Below, piece by piece: positions 1 to 7,866 of a stretch of 64,000 nt of DNA (positions are counted from its first letter, which is position 1; the number at the start of each line of letters is the position of its first letter). The stretch lies in assembly GCA_003222135.1 (NCBI GenBank), contig QHUM01000050.1:1-64000 (forward strand), written 5' to 3'. The notes beneath the pieces are model-generated. The model had not been told where the DNA came from, did not search any database, and saw only the letters and a list, made by a program, of their open reading frames with translations. The position numbers and the translations under genes are program-made. The stretch comes from Gemmatimonadota bacterium (GTDB lineage: Bacteria > Gemmatimonadota > Gemmatimonadetes > Gemmatimonadales > GWC2-71-9).

Positions 1-1265
1 AACGCGTCGGCGTAAATGAAATTGTCTGGTCCCCATGACGCGCCGGACACTCCTGTGAGCGAATCCAACACGGTGATCGGTGGCCCGCCGTCGAGCGAGG
101 CGATCTGAACGATGAAGTCCCTGAGGAAGCCTACCTGACGACCGTCAGGCGAGAAAAACGGTGAAGTCGCCCCTTCTGTCCCTGGCACGGCGATGGCATG
201 GAGCTCGTTGCGCGTTCGTATCAAGAGCCGCGAGCGGGGACCACCGAAGTAAGCCAGTCGCGATCCGTCCGGGGAGATGGCCACCCGTCCCGACCAGCCC
301 GTACTGGGAACCATCGCCTCGCTCGAGTCGATCGCCAGCGTGTACCGCACCACCTGCTTCGCCGGTGCGGGGCGCATCCAACCCCAGATCGCGGTGCCAG
401 AAACCAGAATGGCGAGCGCGATCACGGCGTACAACACCGTCCTGTCGCGACGGCTCCGCCCTTTGACTCCTGGCGTCGATGCGGCGACGGACGGCGTGAC
501 CGATGGATTGTCCGGAGCCGCGGAGCGATGCCTCGGCGCTGCGGCCTCGGTGATCGCGTGACGGCTCAACGCCGCGGCGAGATCTGCGATCTCGGCATCC
601 GGCTCCATCTCGAGCGCTTGTCGTACGAGTTCCTGGTACAGGCGTGCGTGTTGCACCGCGCCGGCACGGTCTCCGGCGGCGGCGAGAGCGCGCATGAGCT
701 TTTTCGTCGCGCCGGCTGAAAGTGGATCGGAGTTAGCAAGTCTGCGCAACCACGCTACGCTCTGCGAATGGTTGCTTGCCTCGGCCGCAAGGTTGGCAAG
801 GAATTCGAGAGCCTTTTGATACTCGAGTCGCAGTCGCGTTCGGTTTGTCTCTATCCACGACTCGAGCTCGTGGCTATCTGCGAAATGAAATCCGTCCAGG
901 AGCGGCCCCTTATAGTGGCCGACCGCCACGGTCCACTGACTCGCGCGAATCGCTTGCTCGAACTCCCAGACGTCAACCCGAACCAATTCTGAATTGAGCC
1001 GGAGTTCCCGTGCTGTCGAGAGTAACAAATCGCTTCCCAGCGCCTGTCGGATCGCGTAGACCGTCTGATCGAGCGCGTGGTGTGCCCGCGCTCCAGAGCT
1101 TTCCGGCCAGAGGTAGGCCTCGATCCGGTCGCGAGAGACACCCTGCCTACCGCCCAGGCTGAGGATCGCAAGCAGACCCAATGGCCTCTTTTGTTGCGCC
1201 GCTAGGGGGACCGGACGAGTCTCGTTCCGCAGGGAAAGCGTTCCCAGAAGCTCGAGGATCAACAT
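1..1265 (-). CDS. BTAD/SARP-type transcriptional regulator with membrane helix and TolB-like sensor (3' end outside window)
   Basis: The minus strand is open from an ATG at 1265 to the window edge (421 codons visible). Residues 1-95 form a winged-helix OmpR/SARP-type DNA-binding domain, including the stretch GVSRDRIEAYLWPES. Residues 95-235 look like the helical BTAD domain, containing YKGPLLDGF and LYQELVR. A single hydrophobic helix lies at 277-297. After it begins a beta-propeller of TolB/WD40 type, seen as SPDGSRLAYF and SPDGRQVGFL. This layout (cytoplasmic DNA-binding domain, membrane pass, periplasmic propeller) suggests a membrane-bound one-component regulator; its ligand and targets are unknown. 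It diverges from the lipoprotein genes at 1400-3142, which are possible targets. The domain calls are firm; the function is inferred. Confidence 0.82.
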   Translation of the reverse strand, partial: MLILELLGTLSLRNETRPVPLAAQQKRPLGLLAILSLGGRQGVSRDRIEAYLWPESSGARAHHALDQTVYAIRQALGSDLLLSTARELRLNSELVRVDVWEFEQAIRASQWTVAVGHYKGPLLDGFHFADSHELESWIETNRTRLRLEYQKALEFLANLAAEASNHSQSVAWLRRLANSDPLSAGATKKLMRALAAAGDRAGAVQHARLYQELVRQALEMEPDAEIADLAAALSRHAITEAAAPRHRSAAPDNPSVTPSVAASTPGVKGRSRRDRTVLYAVIALAILVSGTAIWGWMRPAPAKQVVRYTLAIDSSEAMVPSTGWSGRVAISPDGSRLAYFGGPRSRLLIRTRNELHAIAVPGTEGATSPFFSPDGRQVGFLRDFIVQIASLDGGPPITVLDSLTGVSGASWGPDNFIYADA

Positions 1266-1399
1266 TTTCCGGCTACGCGAGCCCTGTGAGTTTTATCTGA
1301 TGTTCTGCTGAGGGAGACGGTCTATCATGGAGGGCTGTGTCCGCCCGGTCAAGCGCGAATGCGTCCCCGGTAGCGAATCTCAGTTGAACGGAGGCTCAG

Positions 1400-2299
1400 A
1401 TGATCCGCCGCAAACTTCTCATCGCCACCGCCGTCATTGCCTCTGTCGTCATCACCGCCTGCTCGGACACAACGGCTCCGAAGCAGCTCGCGGCGGGAGG
1501 GGGGCTCGAACCAGCTATTGCGGCGCAGGGGCGTTACGCCTCTGAAGACGATCACGCGAGGAACTTGTTTTTCACTACGTCCGGTGGCGGGGCGGAAGTG
1601 TTCGCGATCAAGGTAAGCGGCAAGAGAATCACCACAACGGACATCGGGCCGACAAACGGAGGAAACTGCGCTTCATTGGCGCTGTCACCGTCGGGCACGC
1701 TGTACAGCATGTGCGGACCCCTTTTCGGCAACCAGCAGCTTGCGACCATCGACCAGACAAGCGGGCGGGCAACCCTGTTCGGCGCGGCTGTCCCCCGCCT
1801 CGCGGTCATGGCCATGGCCTTCGCTCGCGATGGGACCCTGTACGCAGTTGGGGATTGTAACCCTAATGCGAATTTCGAGTGTACCCGCGGCTCGGACGCC
1901 AATTACAACTCACTCTACACGGTCAATGAGGCAACCGGAGCCTTTACCCGTGTGGGTCCAACTGGCGCCGCGCAATTTTTCATGGACTTGGCGTTTGATC
2001 GTGAAGGGCGCCTGTTCGGTGTGACGAGCACCGTCAACCCTTCTTCGGTACCTGCGATCCTGTACCGCATCGACCCTGCGACCGGCGCGGCAACGACGAT
2101 CGTCCATCTCGTAGGCAGTAACTCCGTTATGGGGTTGGTTTTTGGCCGGAAGGGCCAACTGTATGCAAGCGATTTCGCTCCAAACCCGCGTCTCTATCGA
2201 ATCGACATCGAAACAGGTCTTGAGACAGCAATCGCCGCTCTGCCTTTTGGCTTTTCAAGCGGCCTCGAGTTGGCGAACCCACGGGAGCTACTCCAATGA
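1400..2299 (+). CDS. Secreted lipoprotein with beta-propeller-like repeats, function unknown
   Basis: A 299-residue protein starting at ATG 1400, with GGAGG 6 nt upstream. The N-terminus is a lipoprotein signal peptide (MIRRKLLIATAVIASVV followed by the lipobox ITAC), so the protein is probably anchored in a membrane facing the periplasm or cell surface. At least four repeats follow with the pattern L-Y-x-I/V-D/N-x-x-T-G (for example YRIDPATGAA and YRIDIETGLE) alternating with G-x-L-Y/F segments. These are typical of propeller blades of the DUF4394/PQQ-like kind. No catalytic residues can be recognised. It faces the BTAD regulator. A signal-peptide remnant starts at its stop codon. Confidence 0.72.
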   Translation: MIRRKLLIATAVIASVVITACSDTTAPKQLAAGGGLEPAIAAQGRYASEDDHARNLFFTTSGGGAEVFAIKVSGKRITTTDIGPTNGGNCASLALSPSGTLYSMCGPLFGNQQLATIDQTSGRATLFGAAVPRLAVMAMAFARDGTLYAVGDCNPNANFECTRGSDANYNSLYTVNEATGAFTRVGPTGAAQFFMDLAFDREGRLFGVTSTVNPSSVPAILYRIDPATGAATTIVHLVGSNSVMGLVFGRKGQLYASDFAPNPRLYRIDIETGLETAIAALPFGFSSGLELANPRELLQ

Positions 2300-2403
2300 T
2301 CCACCGCAAGCTTCTCATCGCCACGGCCATCAAGCCGCCCACGCCGAATCTGAGATGCCGAGCTCGGCTCTCCTTCCCACCGCCCGGGCATCGGATCGCG
2401 TAG
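2296..2403 (+). pseudogene. Remnant of a duplicated lipoprotein start (35 codons)
   Basis: An ATG overlapping the stop of the preceding gene (ATGA) opens a 35-codon frame. It begins MIHRKLLIATAI, nearly identical to the first 12 residues MIRRKLLIATAV of the lipoprotein at 1400. Over about 36 bases the DNA also matches closely. After that the similarity stops, no lipobox follows and the frame ends at TAG 2403. The likely reading is a partial gene duplication of which only the signal-peptide start survives. A translated leader cannot be excluded, because the ATGA overlap would allow translational coupling. Confidence 0.6.
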
Positions 2404-2425
2404 CACACTCAAGGAGACACGCTCT

Positions 2426-3142
2426 ATGATTACCGACCAAGCCTCGACCAACCAAAGCAAGCCCGGCAGCGGACAAGAACCAACCAACGTTGAAAGAAGA
2501 ACTTTGATTGGTGCGGGGCTAGCCGCTCTGCTAACCGCCGCGTGCTCGTCACCGACGGAGAACAGGGCGCAGCGCCTTTCATCCTCTGGACTTGTGACCG
2601 CCGAGGAAAGGGATGAGGGAACGGATGAGGGAAGGAGTGTGCCCAACGATCCGTTCATCCTTCTGCTGAAGGGAGTCTATCAGCCAGTGCCCAAGGGTTC
2701 GGGGCAGCACAACTTCGGCCTCACCACGGTGGACCTGGATGATGGGTCGTACTCGAAAACGCGGATCTATCCTATTTTCGGAATTCGGGGTAGCACGCAC
2801 CAGGACAAGTCTATCGGCACCTTTTACGTGTCACGCGTCACGCGTTTGTGTGCCTACGACCTCCCCGGAGGCGCAATTGCGATGACATTCATCCCAGGTC
2901 CCCGCACTTTTCCTGTGGTTGTCCCCGACGGGATGGGTGGGCAGTACGACGAAGGATCCCTACCACTAACGATACTGGAGGCGACGGGGATTTATCGAGC
3001 TTTTGCAGGTGGTCATAACAACATGGTCGATAAACTGCATCAGCTAGTAGCTGGCGCTCCGTTCGCTGGGTTCCCGTCGTCCGGCTATGATGAATTCTGC
3101 TTCTGCATGATTTTTCAGCGCAGTATTCCGAGTTTCCCATAA
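2426..3142 (+). CDS. Predicted lipoprotein of unknown function with possible Tat signal
   Basis: A 238-residue protein from ATG 2426, preceded by AGGAG at good spacing. The N-terminal region is polar up to about residue 24, then ERRTLIGAGLAALLTAAC. The twin arginine before a hydrophobic core ending in the lipobox TAAC suggests export by the Tat or Sec route and lipid attachment at Cys. The mature part has no motif I recognise; it contains several Pro/Gly-rich strands and ends with a C-F-C-M-I segment near the C-terminus. It lies 126 bp after the lipoprotein at 1400 and is followed by a strong terminator, so the two are probably one transcription unit. Confidence 0.65.
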   Translation: MITDQASTNQSKPGSGQEPTNVERRTLIGAGLAALLTAACSSPTENRAQRLSSSGLVTAEERDEGTDEGRSVPNDPFILLLKGVYQPVPKGSGQHNFGLTTVDLDDGSYSKTRIYPIFGIRGSTHQDKSIGTFYVSRVTRLCAYDLPGGAIAMTFIPGPRTFPVVVPDGMGGQYDEGSLPLTILEATGIYRAFAGGHNNMVDKLHQLVAGAPFAGFPSSGYDEFCFCMIFQRSIPSFP

Positions 3143-3182
3143 GGACCGTTTGAACCAAACGGAATCCATGTGCACCGAGGAC

Positions 3183-3218
3183 GGGCGGCTCCGAACGATC
3201 GGGGTCGCCCTTTCTTTT
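3183..3218 (+). terminator. Rho-independent terminator after lipoprotein genes
   Basis: GGGCGGC pairs with GTCGCCC (7 bp with one G-T) around a 14-nt loop, and is followed directly by TTTCTTTT. It lies 40 bp after the stop at 3142 and points in the same direction. Confidence 0.75.
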
Positions 3219-3259
3219 CAAGCGCCTCGTTCGCGGCAGCCAGCCAGATCAGTGCTATG

Positions 3260-3292
3260 AAAAAGGCCCCCTTGGGCGAACCCAAGAGGGCC
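3260..3292 (-). terminator. Rho-independent terminator after tRNA-Ile
   Basis: Read on the minus strand, GGCCCTCTTGGG, a TTCG tetraloop and CCCAAGGGGGCC form a near-perfect 12-bp stem followed by TTTTT. It starts 10 bases after the 3' end of the tRNA and ends its transcript. Confidence 0.88.
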
Positions 3293-3302
3293 GAAGTCCA
3301 CA

Positions 3303-3376
<74 letters not shown>

Positions 3377-3386
3377 TACTGCTCCG

Positions 3387-3635
3387 TCACTCCCAATCGC
3401 GCCGCGGCCCTTTCTTAGGCTTGAACTCCTCGTCTTCCTCATCGTCGAACTCGTCGTCCAGATCGTCGTACTCGTCGAGGTCGTCCAGATCCTCCTCGTC
3501 AAGCTCGTCCTCCTCCAGCTCGTCGTCGAAGTCCTCGTCCAGGTCCTTGTCCTCTTCGAAGTCCTCGAACTCCTCGTCGTCGAGACTGTCGCTGCGACGC
3601 TTGAGCGACCAGTCCGACGTCTCACGGGACAACAT
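3387..3635 (-). CDS. Extremely acidic small protein, function unknown
   Basis: An 82-residue protein starting at ATG 3635, with GGGGG a few bases upstream; a GTG two codons earlier is the alternative start. By my count 45 of 82 residues are Asp or Glu, mostly between residues 19 and 70. A short basic patch sits at each end (LKRR near residue 11 and KPKKGPRR near residue 72). It has no signal peptide and is probably disordered. Such tails resemble the acidic C-terminus of the RNA polymerase delta subunit or DNA-mimic proteins, but nothing here proves a function. The coding case rests on the clean frame, the start context and the position between typA and tRNA-Ile on the same strand. Confidence 0.68.
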   Translation of the reverse strand: MLSRETSDWSLKRRSDSLDDEEFEDFEEDKDLDEDFDDELEEDELDEEDLDDLDEYDDLDDEFDDEEDEEFKPKKGPRRDWE

Positions 3636-3691
3636 TGTCACCCCCAGCTGAGGTTGCGGTTGATGGTTTGAACGAGCTATCCGGCGCTGCC

Positions 3692-5536
3692 TTACGACTC
3701 CTCGGCCCGCGCGTTGCGCGCGAGCTTGCGGCGCTCCGTGGCGCCCAGGGCGCGCTTGCGCAACCTGATGGACGACGGCGTCACTTCGATGAGTTCGTCG
3801 TCCTCGATGTATTCCAGCGCGAGCTCCAAGGTGACCGGCCGCGGCGGCTCGAGGATGATCATCTCGTCCGACGCGGTCGTCCGCATGTTCGTCAGCTTCT
3901 TCTCCTTCGAGGGGTTCACGTCCATATCGTCTGTCCGAGAGTTCTCCCCCACGACCATACCCTCGTACACCGGGTCGCCGGGCTTCACAAACATCGTGCC
4001 GCGCTCCTGCAAATTGAAGAGCGCGTACGCCACCGCCTCCCCCTGCCGGTCGGCGACCATGACCCCTCGGCTCCGCCCTGAGATCGGCCCCGCCCACGGT
4101 CCGTACTCGAAGAAGCGGTGATGCATGATCCCCGTTCCCCGTGTATCCGTCAAGAACTCGGAGCGGTACCCGAGCAGACCCCGGGCCGGCAGCTTGAACC
4201 GCATCCGTACCGTCCCCACACCGGGATTCTTCATGTCGAGCAGGGTCGCCCGGCGCGGGCCCAGCTTCTCCATCACCACCCCCAGGTACGCATCGGGGCA
4301 GTCGATCATCAGCTCCTCGTACGGCTCGAGCTGCTCCCCGTTCGGCCCCTCGCGCGGGATGATGCGGGGCCGACTGACCTGAAATTCGTACCCCTCGCGC
4401 CGCATCGTTTCCATCAGCACGCCGAGGTGCAGCTCACCCCGGCCCGACACCGTGAACGTCTGGGGATCGTCCGTCTCCTCCACCCGCAGCGCCACGTTGC
4501 GCTCGAGCTCCCGAAACAACCGCTCGCGCAGCTGCCGGCCGGTGACGAACTTCCCTTCTCGCCCTGCGAACGGCGAGTCGTTGACCTTGCAGTCCACCGA
4601 GATCGTCGGCTCCTCGACCGCGATGCCGGCGAGCCGCTCGAGGTGGTCCGGAGCGGTGATCGTCTTCCCGATCTCCACGCCCGCCAGGCCGGCCAGCGCC
4701 ACGATTTCACCGGCCACCGCCTCCTCCAGCTCCACCCGCTCCAAGCCCTCGAACCCGAACAGCTTGACCACGCGCGCCTGCTCGTACGCGCCGTCCCCCA
4801 GGGGACCGGGCGGGCCCAGCGGCAGCACCGCGACGGTGTCGCCCACCCGCATCCGGCCCCGCTCGATCCGCCCGATCGCGATTCGCCCCAGATACGACGA
4901 ATAGTCCAGGGTCGAGACGAGCATCTGGAGCGGCCCGGCCGCGTCCGCTTGGGGCGGCGGGATCGTGCCGAGGATCGTCTCGAACAGCGGCTTCAAGTCT
5001 GGCCCCGGCGTCTTTAAGTCGAAGGTCGCCGTGCCCGCCCGGCTCGATGTATAGAGGAAGGGGCAGTTGAACTGCTCTGGCGTCGCCTCGAGTTCCAGGA
5101 ACAGCTCCAGCACCTCGTCGTGCACCCGCAACGGTTCGGCGTCCTGGCGATCGATCTTGTTCACCAGGACGATCGGCTTGAGCCCCAGCGCTAACGCCTT
5201 TCCCGCCACGAACTTGGTCTGCGGCATCGGCCCCTCGGCGGCATCGACGAGCAGCAGGAAGCCGTTGACCATGCGGAGAATCCGCTCAACCTCGCCCCCG
5301 AAGTCTGCATGCCCCGGCGTGTCCACGATGTTGATCTTCGTCTCGCCCCAGCGGACGGCGGTGTTCTTGGACAGGATCGTGATCCCGCGCTCGCGCTCCA
5401 GCGGGTTCGAGTCGAGCACCCGCTCGCCCACCTGCTGGTTGGCGCGGAACACCCCGGCCTGGCGGAGCATCTGGTCCACCAGCGTGGTCTTGCCGTGATC
5501 GACGTGCGCGATGATCGCGATGTTGCGGATCTGCAA
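3692..5536 (-). CDS. typA: Ribosome-associated GTPase TypA/BipA
   Basis: A 614-residue translation-factor GTPase of normal length for TypA. The G1 motif AHVDHGKTT is at residues 10-18, the G3 motif DTPGH at 72-76 and NKID at 126-129. EF-G-like domains II, III and V follow, with the TypA-specific C-terminal domain (for example RSEFLTDTRGTGIMHHRF). The family binds 70S ribosomes and helps ribosome assembly and stress or cold adaptation. The start codon is TTG: the reading begins QIRNIAIIAHVDHGKTT directly after it and no ATG or GTG is better placed. A sigma70-like promoter lies about 55 bp upstream. The small acidic gene and tRNA-Ile follow on the same strand. Confidence 0.95.
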   Translation of the reverse strand: MQIRNIAIIAHVDHGKTTLVDQMLRQAGVFRANQQVGERVLDSNPLERERGITILSKNTAVRWGETKINIVDTPGHADFGGEVERILRMVNGFLLLVDAAEGPMPQTKFVAGKALALGLKPIVLVNKIDRQDAEPLRVHDEVLELFLELEATPEQFNCPFLYTSSRAGTATFDLKTPGPDLKPLFETILGTIPPPQADAAGPLQMLVSTLDYSSYLGRIAIGRIERGRMRVGDTVAVLPLGPPGPLGDGAYEQARVVKLFGFEGLERVELEEAVAGEIVALAGLAGVEIGKTITAPDHLERLAGIAVEEPTISVDCKVNDSPFAGREGKFVTGRQLRERLFRELERNVALRVEETDDPQTFTVSGRGELHLGVLMETMRREGYEFQVSRPRIIPREGPNGEQLEPYEELMIDCPDAYLGVVMEKLGPRRATLLDMKNPGVGTVRMRFKLPARGLLGYRSEFLTDTRGTGIMHHRFFEYGPWAGPISGRSRGVMVADRQGEAVAYALFNLQERGTMFVKPGDPVYEGMVVGENSRTDDMDVNPSKEKKLTNMRTTASDEMIILEPPRPVTLELALEYIEDDELIEVTPSSIRLRKRALGATERRKLARNARAEES

Positions 5537-5589
5537 GGGGCTAGGTCCTGAGAGTGCCTAGGAGAGAGGGCTCAGTGCGTGAGGGGCGC

Positions 5590-5618
5590 AGTATAGGAAG
5601 GGGGGCCGGAAAAGACAA
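5590..5618 (-). promoter_or_regulatory. Sigma70-like promoter of typA
   Basis: Minus strand: -35 TTGTCT (5618-5613), a 17-bp spacer and -10 TATACT (5595-5590). The predicted transcript start near 5583 gives a leader of about 47 nt before the TTG start. The -10 matches the consensus at 5 of 6 positions. Confidence 0.6.
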
Positions 5619-5661
5619 GGCATGAAATCACACAAACCCGGGTACGTCGTGCGCGCTGCAC

Positions 5662-6558
5662 TCAGTCACACGTCGGGTCCCGTTCCATCTGCACCGTCAC
5701 GTGGCGGATCCCCATCTCCGCCAGGCGCTCCTGCACCGCTTCCAGCACGCGTTGGTTGTCGGCCGGGTTCTGCACCACCAAGTGCCCGCTCATGGCGATC
5801 ACGCCGCTCGTCACCGTCCATACATGGAGGTCGTGAATCGACGCGACACCGGCAACCGTGGCGATGCAGTCGTGCACTTGAGAGAGCGCGATGTGGGCGG
5901 GCGCGGCCTCGAGCAGCACGTCGGTGCTCTCCTTCACGAGACGCCAGGCGCTGGCGAGGATCAGCACGGAGATGACGAGGGAGATCAGGGGGTCGGCGGC
6001 GACCCAGCCGGTCGCCAGGATGATGGCCCCCGCGACGAGCGCGCCAAACGAACCGAGGGCGTCGCTCAGCACGTGCAAATAGGCGCCGCGCTCGTTGAGC
6101 GAGTGGCGGTGGCCACGGTGCAGGATCGCCGCGCCCGCCAGATTGGCGACGAGCCCGAGCCCGGCGATGCCGACGAGCAGGCCGGCGCGGACGGGAGTAC
6201 GAACCTGCAAGCGGTGGAGCGCCTCGATCGCGACGCCGATGGAGACCGCCAGCAGCGCCGCACCGTTCACCAGGGCGGCCAGGATCTCGAGTCGCAGCAG
6301 ACCGAACGTGCGCTCCGCCGTGGCGGGACGGTGGGCCACGTAGGCGACGCCGAGCGAGAGTCCCAGCGCACCGACATCGGCGAGCATGTGTCCGGCGTCC
6401 GCGAGCAGCGCGAGCGAGTGGGCCACCCAACCCCCCACCGCCTCCGCGAGCATCACGACCGCGGTGATGCCTAGGACGGCCGCCATACGGCGGCGGCCCT
6501 CGGCCCGCAGCGGGGCGCGGTGGGTGCACTGCACGTCTAGGGGAAGAGCCGCAGACAT
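5662..6558 (-). CDS. Cation diffusion facilitator (CDF) metal exporter
   Basis: A 298-residue CDF protein, likely a Zn2+ (or Co2+/Cd2+) proton antiporter in the inner membrane. Six hydrophobic segments are visible. TM2 carries ADAGHMLAD, giving the metal-site pair H57 and D61, and TM5 carries the matching HVLSD. The cytoplasmic C-terminal domain contains VHDLHVWTVTSG, typical of the ZitB/CzcD branch. A His-containing loop (HRGHRHSLNERG) lies between TM4 and TM5. The ATG at 6558 shares its A with the TGA of hisD (TGATG), so translation is probably coupled to hisD although the functions are unrelated. Family assignment is sure; the exact metal is inferred. Confidence 0.92.
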   Translation of the reverse strand: MSAALPLDVQCTHRAPLRAEGRRRMAAVLGITAVVMLAEAVGGWVAHSLALLADAGHMLADVGALGLSLGVAYVAHRPATAERTFGLLRLEILAALVNGAALLAVSIGVAIEALHRLQVRTPVRAGLLVGIAGLGLVANLAGAAILHRGHRHSLNERGAYLHVLSDALGSFGALVAGAIILATGWVAADPLISLVISVLILASAWRLVKESTDVLLEAAPAHIALSQVHDCIATVAGVASIHDLHVWTVTSGVIAMSGHLVVQNPADNQRVLEAVQERLAEMGIRHVTVQMERDPTCD

Positions 6559-7847
6559 CAGACTTGAGACATCCGAATCCGGACTGCCTCCGCGTGCCCC
6601 GGTAGGCCCTCGGCCTCCGCCAGCGCGATGATGTGCGCCGCGTCCCGTTCGAGTTGCCGTCGCGAGTACGCGATCACGCTGATGCGCTTCACGAAATCGT
6701 ACACTCCCAGCGGCGAAACATATCGGGCGGTCGCCCCGGTGGGCAACACGTGAGACGGCCCGGCGAGGTAGTCGCCCACGGGCTCGGGGCTAGAGGCGCC
6801 GACGAAGATCGCCCCGGCGTGTCGGATGCGGCGCGCCACGGGCCAGGGATCGCGTGTCAGGACCTCGACGTGCTCGGGTGCGCGGCGGTTGGCGACTTCG
6901 ACGGCGGCGTCCAGATCCGGAACGACGACGACCACGCCGTGATCGGCGAGGGCGCGCGCGACGATCGCTTGGCGCGGCGAGCGGGCGACCTGCCGCGCGA
7001 GCTCGGCCTCCAGCGCATCCGCGAGCGTCGCGCTGGTGGTGACGCACCAGGCGCAGGCGTCCTCATCGTGCTCGGCCTGGGCGATCAAGTCCGCCGCGAC
7101 GAACCGCACGTCGGCGGTCTCATCGGCGATGATCAGCACCTCCGTCGGGCCCGCCAGCATGTCGATCCCGACCTCCCCCGCCACCTGGCGCTTCGCCTCG
7201 GTGACGAACCGATTGCCCGGGCCCACGATCTTGTCGACGCGCGGAATCGTGCGTGTCCCGTACGCGAGCGCGGCGATCGCCTGCGCACCCCCGACCCGGA
7301 ACACCCGATCTACGCCGGCGAGCCGCGCCGCGGCCAGCACCACGTCGGGCGCTGCACCCCCGACCGTCGGCGGGGTGACCATCACGATCTCCGCTACGCC
7401 GGCGACGATCGCGGGAACCGCGTTCATGATCACCGTCGAGGGATACGCGGCCTTGCCGCCGGGCACGTAGAGCCCGACGCGGTCGAGCGGCACCACCCGC
7501 ATCCCGATCTCGGTGCCGTCCGCGTCGCGCTCGAGAAACCCCTCATCGGCCTGGTTGGCGTGATAGTCCCGCACGCGCTGCACCGCGGCCTCGAGCGCGA
7601 CCCGCAGCGGTCGGGGAATCCGCTCGAGCGCCTCCTGACACCGGGCGAACGGGACCTCCCAGTCGCCCGGCGGCAAGTCCACGCCGTCGAGCCGCCTCGT
7701 GTGTTCCCGGACGCCTGCGTCCCCGGCGGCGCGCACGTCGTCGAGGATCGCCCGCACCGCACGCGCGGTGTCGGGATCCGCCCCGCCGATCTTCGGGAAA
7801 TGCGGCGCCAGCGCGTCGTACGGCGGCGCTTGAAGTCGAGTGACCAC
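6558..7847 (-). CDS. hisD: Histidinol dehydrogenase
   Basis: A 429-residue HisD, which makes the last two NAD-dependent oxidations from histidinol to histidine. Conserved blocks are present: GPGNRFVTEAKR, GPTEVLI, AQAEHDEDA (containing the Zn ligand and catalytic residues) and PVGDYLAGPSHVLPT. The start is GTG at 7847; no ATG is nearby, and the first helix (TARAVRAILDDVRAAGD) sits where it should. The gene runs divergently from the CorC-like gene with almost no space between. hisZ and hisG lie just beyond on the other strand, so the histidine genes are clustered but split over two transcription directions. Confidence 0.95.
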   Translation of the reverse strand: MVTRLQAPPYDALAPHFPKIGGADPDTARAVRAILDDVRAAGDAGVREHTRRLDGVDLPPGDWEVPFARCQEALERIPRPLRVALEAAVQRVRDYHANQADEGFLERDADGTEIGMRVVPLDRVGLYVPGGKAAYPSTVIMNAVPAIVAGVAEIVMVTPPTVGGAAPDVVLAAARLAGVDRVFRVGGAQAIAALAYGTRTIPRVDKIVGPGNRFVTEAKRQVAGEVGIDMLAGPTEVLIIADETADVRFVAADLIAQAEHDEDACAWCVTTSATLADALEAELARQVARSPRQAIVARALADHGVVVVVPDLDAAVEVANRRAPEHVEVLTRDPWPVARRIRHAGAIFVGASSPEPVGDYLAGPSHVLPTGATARYVSPLGVYDFVKRISVIAYSRRQLERDAAHIIALAEAEGLPGHAEAVRIRMSQV

Positions 7848-7857
7848 CGACTATGTT
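7830..7857 (+). promoter_or_regulatory. Predicted promoter of the CorC-like gene, inside the hisD start
   Basis: TTGAAG (7830-7835), a 16-bp spacer and TATGTT (7852-7857), with ATG 9 nt further at 7867. The -10 lies so close to the start codon that the mRNA would be nearly leaderless. The -35 box lies within hisD codons on the other strand. Confidence 0.5.
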
Positions 7858-7866
7858 CCGCCCTCT

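Noticed and set aside
1266..1399. Promoter pair in the spacer between the BTAD regulator and the lipoprotein gene
   Set aside because: TATCAT near 1323 is a possible -10 box, but no -35 sequence at proper distance could be found on either strand.
3421..3651. Plus-strand frame almost entirely Ser
   Set aside because: It is the complement of the Asp/Glu-rich gene (repeated GAC/GAG/GAT read in another frame), with no start context of its own.
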